Shown here piece after piece: positions 48,544-55,045 of a DNA stretch of 55,045 bases. Location: positions 408,111 to 463,155 of the forward strand of contig NW_004191750.1 in assembly GCF_000330505.1 (NCBI RefSeq), in the 5' to 3' direction. The notes below the pieces were generated by a model. The model made no database searches. It saw nothing but the letters and a program-made list of their open reading frames with translations, and was not told the origin of the DNA. Position 1 is the first letter of the stretch, and every line of letters starts with the position of its first letter. The DNA comes from Entamoeba invadens IP1 (taxonomy: Eukaryota; Evosea; Mastigamoebida; Endamoebidae). The position numbers were made by a program, and so were the translations under genes.

Positions 48544-50892
48544 TTAATTCTGCATGATAGACTCATTCCACAACTGGGGTCTGCTTTTGAAATCTTTTCT
48601 CATCTGAGCTAGGGTATTCACAATGTCTAGTGCTTTTGGGCGATTGTCCTGTTCTCGCAAAACACATTGTCGGATGAGAGTTGCCATTTTTTGAGGAGTA
48701 GAAGGTGGGATGGTAGGTCTCAAGTCAGATGTTGCAGACTGAATGATGATTTGAACATCCATTGTGAGTTCAGGAAACTCTTGGAAAGGTCGTTGGTACT
48801 TTTGGTATATCAATCTATACACCAACTCCCACAGGATGATACCATATGAATACACATCAGACTGTGTTGTATATCTTTGGTTATAATACACTTCTGGTGC
48901 GCAATATGCATAAGTTCCTCTATCTTTAGTGCTTGTTATAAACTCGGAATCAAATCGCGAGAGCCCAAAATCGCATATCTTCAACACCTCACACTCTTTT
49001 CCCGTTTCCTTATCCTTTTCAATAGACACTAAGACGTTCAATGTCTTCAAGTCTCTATGAAGTACTGGTGGGTTCTGTGAATGCAAATATTCCATTCCCA
49101 GTGCAAGCTGTTCGGAGAAGTCCAACACCTTTTCCCATGTCATTGCAGTTTCCGGCTTCACCAACAAGTCGTACAAACTCCCTTGTGAGCAGTACTCCAT
49201 TACCATCGCAAATTGTTTGTCAACGATGATCCCATAAAACTTGACGACATTTTTATGTTGTAATCGATTCAAGACCTCACTCTCTTGTTGGAACTCTTTC
49301 ACCTCCTTCATGTTCGTCGCTTTCAACGTTTTCACCGCAACAATATACCCTTTGTACGCAGCAGTGTATACTACACCAGACGCACCAGACCCAATATTCT
49401 GTAAGAACTCTATTTCACTCTGATCGATGATCGTCTTCCCATTTTCAATGAGGGCCAACAACTTCCCGCGCTCCGTCTCTTCGTTCTCACTTTTGTCTTC
49501 CTTCGCCTCGACGTTAGGGAGTGTTTTAAATTTGGCGGCAAGCACTTTCCCCTCCGCAGAGGTGATGCCTATCTTCTCCAATGACCGTGCACTCATCCCT
49601 CGGAGTTTGTGTTTGAACATCTTGTTTTTGACCAACAGTGCAACGGCTTCGTCTGATGCACTAATCGAGTGTAAATACTCGACTAAATCGTTAAAGTCTC
49701 TCACCGTCTGCGCATACCGTTCACTCTTCTCCATTGCAATTGCATAAGGAGTGAGTCCTTTACTATCTTTAATGTGCAAATTGGCTTTATGTTCCAACAA
49801 CACTGAAAGTAAATCAGTTCGTTCGTTATACACCGCGTAATGTAACGCAGTCGACTGTCGCAGTGTCGTCGCATTGACATTTGCTCCCTTCTCCAACAGT
49901 CGTGTGACCAACAACATTCGAATCGATTTATTGCGAACAGCTGAGTATAACACCGTCTCCATGTTCTTATTTGTAGCTTCAATATCAGCACCCAATCTGA
50001 AAAACAAGTCCATAGCAGCACTGTAATTCGGATTCGAAAAATTCAGACAGAAGAAGTGGAAAGGCGTATTCCCGTCGTAGTTCTTCTTGTTGACGTCGAT
50101 CGTTGGCGCATTTTTCAGCAGTGATACCAAAATGTGCTCATTGTATGAAACTAAAGTCGCTACATGTAAAGCGGTGTTCCCTTGCTCGTCTTGCGCATTG
50201 ACATCAACCTTCCCACTTTCCAACAGTGTCAACACTTTACGTAAGTCGGTGTCAAGTACTGCGGCGTGCAACGGAAATTTTGTCATCTTTTCTTGTTTAG
50301 GGTTGACTTCCGGGAATAAATAGAGTGTGACAGTGACGGTTGGTCTTGGCTTCGATTGAATGATTTTGTCTGCGTGCATAATCGGCGGTTCGACTTTTTC
50401 GCCGACCAATGTGTCGCGTGGGGTGATTTCCATCATTTCAGACAGATGTGTTGACGAGCTTTTCGACGGGACTTTGTTCATGAGAGTGCTTTTGATCCGA
50501 GCTTCCACATCAAAAGATTCGTTCAGTGGTATTTCTGATGATCCGCTGAGAACATTCCCAGATATATTCGGTGTTGCTGGGGCTGTTTGTGCTCTGATGA
50601 TGGGTTGTATCAAATCACACATTTTTTCAAGTTGAAATGTTTTTGTATGGACGGTATTAAATGGTAACAACTGATTGATTTGCATTCGGGTCGTCCAGAT
50701 GTCCGGCGTCTTTTTCTTTTCATGGTCGTGAAACTCAATGACTATTTCTTTGATTGAAGTCGACACATTTCGAAACTCCACCGTGTTAATTGGTTGTCGA
50801 AAGTAGATGCTCGTCGTCTTCCGACTCACATGCACTTTATTCGTCTTGTCCCCTACTGATATCGAAAACTTCGTGTTACTTTGTACTCTCAT
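48544..50892 (-). CDS. Ankyrin-repeat TKL protein kinase
   Basis: 782 residues from ATG 50892. The N-terminal ~200 residues are unassigned. Ankyrin repeats (about five, ~205-395) follow, with FPLHAAV, GNTALHVAT, GNTPFHFF, STALHYAV and GLTPYAIA. A SAM-like helical stretch lies at ~405-455. A TKL-type kinase occupies ~490-765 with GSGASGVVY, VAVKT, HRDLKTLN (~612), DFGLSR (~640) and CAPE, so the catalytic residues are intact. No signal peptide or membrane segment is seen, so it is cytosolic, unlike the TMKs. Ankyrin-TKL kinases are expanded in Entamoeba and other amoebae and act in signalling scaffolds; the partners are unknown here. Confidence 0.92.
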   Translation of the reverse strand: MRVQSNTKFSISVGDKTNKVHVSRKTTSIYFRQPINTVEFRNVSTSIKEIVIEFHDHEKKKTPDIWTTRMQINQLLPFNTVHTKTFQLEKMCDLIQPIIRAQTAPATPNISGNVLSGSSEIPLNESFDVEARIKSTLMNKVPSKSSSTHLSEMMEITPRDTLVGEKVEPPIMHADKIIQSKPRPTVTVTLYLFPEVNPKQEKMTKFPLHAAVLDTDLRKVLTLLESGKVDVNAQDEQGNTALHVATLVSYNEHILVSLLKNAPTIDVNKKNYDGNTPFHFFCLNFSNPNYSAAMDLFFRLGADIEATNKNMETVLYSAVRNKSIRMLLVTRLLEKGANVNATTLRQSTALHYAVYNERTDLLSVLLEHKANLHIKDSKGLTPYAIAMEKSERYAQTVRDFNDLVEYLHSISASDEAVALLVKNKMFKHKLRGMSARSLEKIGITSAEGKVLAAKFKTLPNVEAKEDKSENEETERGKLLALIENGKTIIDQSEIEFLQNIGSGASGVVYTAAYKGYIVAVKTLKATNMKEVKEFQQESEVLNRLQHKNVVKFYGIIVDKQFAMVMEYCSQGSLYDLLVKPETAMTWEKVLDFSEQLALGMEYLHSQNPPVLHRDLKTLNVLVSIEKDKETGKECEVLKICDFGLSRFDSEFITSTKDRGTYAYCAPEVYYNQRYTTQSDVYSYGIILWELVYRLIYQKYQRPFQEFPELTMDVQIIIQSATSDLRPTIPPSTPQKMATLIRQCVLREQDNRPKALDIVNTLAQMRKDFKSRPQLWNESIMQN

Positions 50893-51293
50893 CAATTACA
50901 CATGACCAACAACAAGAACAAACATAAGACTCTCCTGTCGTCATCGGTACAGGAAACAAATCTTCGGCGTAGTTGACTTGTTGTTATTCGATTGGTCTTC
51001 ATTTGTATTAGCATCAGAACTAAAAATTGTTATTCAAAATGTTATTTAACACCCAAACCCCAAACTACATTTGAAAGTTGAAGAAACAAAACAAACACTC
51101 CGCTCGTATGATTCTGTTCAACTGTTTCTTTTCAGAAAAACTCAAGCGAGCCTCTTTTCGAGTCTCACCCACCTTTTCACTCATTCCGTTTTCTTTTTCA
51201 GTTTGAAACTTTTTTCAGTTTCATTGGGGATAGCAAAACGCATAACACAAAAAGAAAAGAAGCCCAAACAATCGGGAATTATTAAACAAAACT
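50893..51293. other. Intergenic region upstream of the ankyrin kinase
   Basis: A 401-bp spacer, less AT-rich than most, between two minus-strand genes. It contains the kinase promoter and the 3' flank of the VPS9 gene. The plus-strand open frame at 51071-51310 is not convincing. Confidence 0.5.
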
Positions 51294-52079
51294 TCACTTA
51301 CAATATTTGACCTGACTATTAGCATTCGATACAGGTGGGGACGAAACAATTTTACTCTCTACACCGCCAACCATCTCGTCCATATATCGATCCATCTCCT
51401 CTTTTTGAGAACCCAAAATGTTTTGGACGGCAACCTCGACTTGTGTGACGAAAAAATCGCCTTCTGTCGATATACCTTTGTCGAAGTCCCGAATAAAACA
51501 CAGGTTTGAGTATAGAAGTGGCGACTGTGCATTACAGAGTATATAAGAAACCACCGCGATGATATCGTCGCACGTCATTTGTGTTGTTGTGTTGTCAAAG
51601 TATAACACGGGCTTCAACGCGTTCACAATTGATTCGACCTTCTCCGTTGGGGTTTTGTAGTTATTGATCGATCGCAACTGTTCGAAAGAAGGTTCAAGAC
51701 GTGGGAGGTGGATGTTCCTTGTCGGTCTGAATGCTTCTATCGGAAAATCGGAGAGCTCTTTACACTTCAGAGCGAATTGTTCGTCAATTTTGAGTGAATC
51801 GTTTTCGAGGAAGACGTCTTCATAAAAGTTGGAGAAGACAAGGTTCTCCACACACATGAAGTGAACCTCCCGAGTAAAAGGGGAATCGTATTGTGAGAAG
51901 TTGAATAAGAGCGTGAGCATACATGAGTCTACCATCTTGACTTGTTCCTCATGCGTTGTGTTGTTCTTGTGATTTTCAAACCAATCTCGGAACTGTTTGA
52001 TGGGTTCGACGTCTGTCTGGTGCTCATTTATAAACTGTGAGAATTTCACAAGTATGTCGTCTGTCAACTGCGAAGACAT
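51294..52079 (-). CDS. VPS9-domain Rab guanine nucleotide exchange factor
   Basis: 261 residues from ATG 52079. Residues ~130-225 carry the VPS9 core: LRSINNYKTPTEKVESIVNA, then DDIIAVVSYILCNA, then SPLLYSNLCFIRDF. These match the Rabex-5/Vps9 catalytic helices, including the conserved Asp and Tyr. The N-terminal ~100 residues form a helical bundle as in Rabex-5-type proteins. VPS9 proteins activate Rab5-family GTPases on early endosomes and phagosomes. A Rab-GAP (TBC) gene follows upstream on the same strand, but there is no sign of co-transcription. Confidence 0.9.
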   Translation of the reverse strand: MSSQLTDDILVKFSQFINEHQTDVEPIKQFRDWFENHKNNTTHEEQVKMVDSCMLTLLFNFSQYDSPFTREVHFMCVENLVFSNFYEDVFLENDSLKIDEQFALKCKELSDFPIEAFRPTRNIHLPRLEPSFEQLRSINNYKTPTEKVESIVNALKPVLYFDNTTTQMTCDDIIAVVSYILCNAQSPLLYSNLCFIRDFDKGISTEGDFFVTQVEVAVQNILGSQKEEMDRYMDEMVGGVESKIVSSPPVSNANSQVKYCK

Positions 52080-53025
52080 CGACTGTTTTGTGAGTTATTT
52101 TTTTCTTTTTATTTTTTCACTCCTCATTCGAGCAAGTTCAGCCCATCTCACAATCTCATTTTTTTGAGAGAATGATTTTAGGTTTTAAGTTGCCACGTAA
52201 ACCCTTTAAATTCGCAGGTAGTTTCTTTTTGTTCGAAAAGAATAAAACTGCCTGAAAGTAATTAAATTGAAAACTATTCAATTAGATCAAATACCATTAA
52301 TTAAAAGAATTATTTCTGAATCAAAGTAATTCTTTTGTTTTTTTAATTGTAATTATATTTTTTATAAAAATGCCAAACCGTTTTTATCCGGGTTTGGCAT
52401 TTTTATAGTTATGGTTTTAACATTACAAAAATCCTTTTTTTGGTCATTTAAGTTTGGAAATAATAAAATTGTAAAAAAAGGACAAACTTTTTTGTTGTTT
52501 TATTTGACATTTTTTCTGACATATTTATAATTCATCAAAAAACAAATGTGAGTTTCTATTTTAAGTTGTATCGATGGTTATGTGTGTCAAAAGTTTTAAA
52601 TCTTTTTATTAATAAATAAATTATTAATAAATAAATTATTATGTATTATATTAGTATCGTTTTTGAATTCCAAAAAGTTTGTTTTATTCAAAAGAATATT
52701 CGGACCAAGTTTTCCTGATCTTTTAAACTATTTTAAGCCATTTTTTATCCTCAGCCCAAAACTTAATTATTTGATTGTTTTTTTAATTTATGACATGATA
52801 TTATTAAATTATAATTTTTTAATTATGACATTGTAATTAAATTTCTTTATTTAACAACATTTTACATAATTAATGAACTATACAAGTTAATTAGAAACAA
52901 TTAAATATTTTACTTTTTAATAATCGAGATTAATTATTTAAAATGTATTATATTATAATAACAATTAAATTATAAAAGTTTAATACATAAAAATAAGAAC
53001 TCGCCCACACCTAAACAACGATTTA
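52080..53025. other. Intergenic region with one strong hairpin
   Basis: A 946-bp AT-rich spacer between two minus-strand genes. Besides the hairpin at 52363-52407 nothing is supported. Confidence 0.5.
52363..52407. repeat. Perfect 17-bp inverted repeat with 11-nt loop
   Basis: 52363-52379 and 52391-52407 are exact reverse complements (core TGCCAAACC and GGTTTGGCA). The GC-containing core makes chance less likely than for pure A/T hairpins. It could be a tiny MITE relic or an RNA hairpin. Confidence 0.75.
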
Positions 53026-54061
53026 CTAGAATTTAAACTTCTGTGAGTTTTTTTTAAATTTATTTGCTTTTACAAGGATTTCATCTGCCGTTGGGCACAC
53101 GTTCATGAGTTGGTGTAGTACTTCATTCGGTTCCTTTTTCATCCAAACGTCTCTTTTATAGACAGCCATAGCTGTTGCCACGCATTTGATAGTCAAGCAG
53201 ATATCACTTTTCTTACAGAAGTCGCATAACAATACGTCCCATATTCTTAAAGAATCTTCAAAGGAAAAATTGTCAATAAAAAAGATCGAAATCCATCGAA
53301 ATGCATAACACTCGGACTCTATTTGATTCTTCTTTAAAAACATAAAAAAGTCTTTATCGATCATTTGTAACACAATATCTATTCCTCTGAAACAATCCCT
53401 TATCCCGAATACTTGGTCATCACAATCCTTATCAAACCAATCTCTAAACATTAACACAAACGTCGTGAACCCAAAATAGGTCATCGCTTCACTTTCAGTT
53501 TTATCACTTTGACCATTCGAAAATACATAATACATCATCGCACAAATTTCATGCCACCCCTGGACGTATTGTAATGTTTTGTTGAAGACACAATTCACAA
53601 ATAAAATACGTTGGATGGCTTCTATGACATCTTCCTTCGAATTAATATTATATTAATATTATATTAATATTATATTAATTTTATTATAAATTATACTATT
53701 TAAAAACTATCAAGTCAACATTTGAATAACAAACATCTTTAAAAAATTGCACCTCAGGAAATATTCGTGGCGTGTCTTTTTGTAAAATCGACAAGATTTC
53801 CGTCTTTGGAAATTTCACGTTGTAATAAAAGTCGTTCACAAAATTTTGATATTGTTGTGTATACGTCTCAACTCGCTCTTTCCATACAGTTGTGTCGCAT
53901 GGCAAAAACTCTAAGAACACCCCCCACACCCGTCGTCGTATGTCACCCTCATGTGGTGTCCCTTTCACTATCCCTTTCTTCCTTATAAGTACCCGCGCCA
54001 AGTCAATGTCTAACTCATCGCACTCTATCAGCCGTTGGTATTTCTTTTTGTCGCTCTGCAT
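53026..54061 (-). CDS. TBC-domain Rab GTPase-activating protein (two exons)
   Basis: Exons, in transcript order, 54061-53735 and 53634-53026 join to 311 residues; the 100-nt intron starts GTTTGT and ends AAG. Exon 1 has RRRVWGVFLEFLP and KDTPRIFPE, which carries the TBC arginine-finger motif (DxxR). Exon 2 restores EDVIEAIQRILF, YVQGWHEI (the YxQ glutamine finger) and FAFRW-type helices. Both catalytic fingers are present, so it should stimulate GTP hydrolysis on a Rab. The arrangement is closest to TBC1D13-type proteins. An 11-bp tandem repeat lies inside the intron. Confidence 0.92.
53641..53680. repeat. 11-bp tandem repeat inside the TBC intron
   Basis: ATTAATATTAT repeats about three and a half times. 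It lies in the intron next to the 3' splice site (exon 2 begins at 53634 on the minus strand), so repeat number would change intron length. Confidence 0.75.
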
Positions 54062-54245
54062 CAATCCTCTTCACAGCACTTGACTACTTTTGTTAAATAC
54101 TTTTTAGTTCTTCCCTCTTCCCAACTTTTTACTATCTATTTATTACACTTTTACTATATTTGTCGTATCAACAGTTTATTAAAAAGTATTGATTAATTTA
54201 ACTATATTTATAACATGTGTCATAACCAGAAGTAATATATAACCA

Positions 54246-55045
54246 CTAAAACACATAAGGAAATGTCCCTTCAAACTGCCTCTTTTTACACTCGTACTGA
54301 ATCTGGACCATCCATCTACCTTTCTTTCGAAGCATTTTAAATCGACCCGTTATGACATCATCGATCTTCCCGTTCATGGGTGACGGGCATAAATAGCAGC
54401 ATTGTTTCCACGTAGTCTTCTTCCCCGGTGCGGATGAGATCTTCTTGTTCTTCACATCGCAGTCGAAGTAAGTACAAAACCCGACGAGTGGCATTTGTCT
54501 CTTTAGTGTGATAGAGAATTTGACTGTGCGTGGAGTCAAATTCTCCTCTTCGAAGTCATTTAAATCGACGCCATAAAGAAGATGCTTTGATGTGATCACT
54601 TTGGACTCATCGATGTTATCGATGTAAGCGGTGCAAACAACTCCTTTCAACATTATCGACATGTCGAAGCCATACACATCCTTCCAGAACTCATATTGTT
54701 CGTCGACATAATTGATCTCAGTCACTCCACAGATGTAACACTTCCCACCAGAAGGTAGAATCTCTCCACACTTCTTCAGCTTTGTTTTGGCTATCAACAT
54801 CTCACTGAGCAAAGAGTCGTAGTACAAATTGATACCCATCCAATCGCAGATGATAATGTCGTACTTCTCTTTGACTTCACTGATGGATGTCTGTTCAACG
54901 ACAATATCGACTTTTAACTCGTCAACGACATGCCGAAAAAACTGAGCAATCGTACGCGTGTCTATCGCTTTGACATAACGCGCTTTATACTTTTTAGCAA
55001 GTAAAGCAAGTTTCCCAAAACCACACTGAACTACTAACACGCGTT
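54246..55045 (-). CDS. Divergent protein arginine N-methyltransferase, 5' end beyond window
   Basis: The frame is open to the window edge, so the N-terminus is missing; ~266 residues are visible. VLVVQCGFG corresponds to the SAM-binding motif I (usually VLDVGCGTG). CDWMGINLYYDSLL corresponds to the double-E loop (usually SEWMG...YESML), here with Asp at both Glu positions. TTWKQ matches the THW loop (THWKQ), and the C-terminal beta-barrel part follows the family (FWKDVYGFDMS, ...). Known enzymes transfer methyl groups to arginines in histones and RNA-binding proteins. The changed residues mean activity cannot be assumed. Confidence 0.85.
   Translation of the reverse strand, partial: RVLVVQCGFGKLALLAKKYKARYVKAIDTRTIAQFFRHVVDELKVDIVVEQTSISEVKEKYDIIICDWMGINLYYDSLLSEMLIAKTKLKKCGEILPSGGKCYICGVTEINYVDEQYEFWKDVYGFDMSIMLKGVVCTAYIDNIDESKVITSKHLLYGVDLNDFEEENLTPRTVKFSITLKRQMPLVGFCTYFDCDVKNKKISSAPGKKTTWKQCCYLCPSPMNGKIDDVITGRFKMLRKKGRWMVQIQYECKKRQFEGTFPYVF

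Noticed and set aside
1..55045. Operons, CRISPR arrays, rRNA genes, LINE or LTR retroelements
   Set aside because: No spaced identical repeats, rRNA-like stretches, reverse transcriptase motifs or operon-like overlaps were seen; the genome is eukaryotic in character.

Overview
The window looks like nuclear DNA of an Entamoeba species, most probably Entamoeba invadens. That species call is inference from gene content; no search was run. Supporting signs are very AT-rich spacers, short introns that all begin GTTTGT, an exact Entamoeba-type initiator (AAAAATTCA) just before one start codon, and lineage-typical families: cysteine-rich transmembrane kinases (TMKs), a BspA-like leucine-rich-repeat protein with a CaaX end, a Jacob-type chitin-binding cyst-wall protein, a saposin-domain (SAPLIP) protein and an Entamoeba-type peroxiredoxin. 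DNA-transposon remnants are frequent.

Layout. 1-15 kb is a surface-receptor region: an intronless TMK (1041-4907), a small unidentified gene with a decayed-looking tail, a frameshifted LRR/CaaX gene, a small secreted protein, and a second, larger TMK (9777-15013). The second TMK is open only when three phase-1 introns are removed (1697 aa). 15-17 kb holds a peroxiredoxin between two identical tRNA-Gly(CCC) genes lying in a 113-bp inverted repeat, then a 442-bp Mutator-like MITE with perfect 29-bp ends and a 10-bp target duplication. 17-24 kb has twinfilin, a second MITE-like element, a secreted 931-aa coiled-coil protein ending in a saposin-type domain, and a three-module Jacob-like lectin.

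24-33 kb carries a three-exon Raptor homologue (TORC1), a 2.1-kb gene-poor spacer, a probably GPI-anchored secreted protein and a small secreted helical protein. 33.8-42.4 kb is one 2858-codon gene for a DOCK-type Rho-family GEF. 43.4-45.1 kb is a TA-flanked inverted-repeat element with a 100-N assembly gap and a non-transposase-looking ORF. 45-55 kb is dense with signalling and trafficking genes: a Ras-like GTPase with a CaaX end recovered by splicing, a thioredoxin-like protein, an ankyrin-repeat TKL kinase, a VPS9 Rab-GEF, a TBC Rab-GAP and a divergent protein arginine methyltransferase cut by the window end.

Together the genes describe an amoeba's environment-sensing and cytoskeletal or membrane-traffic machinery: receptors (TMKs), Rho and Rab regulators (DOCK, VPS9, TBC), actin control (twinfilin), nutrient signalling (Raptor), and secreted or cyst-wall products. 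They are not co-transcribed operons; each gene appears to have its own promoter. Eight introns were inferred here. All start GTTTGT; five end TAG and three end AAG.
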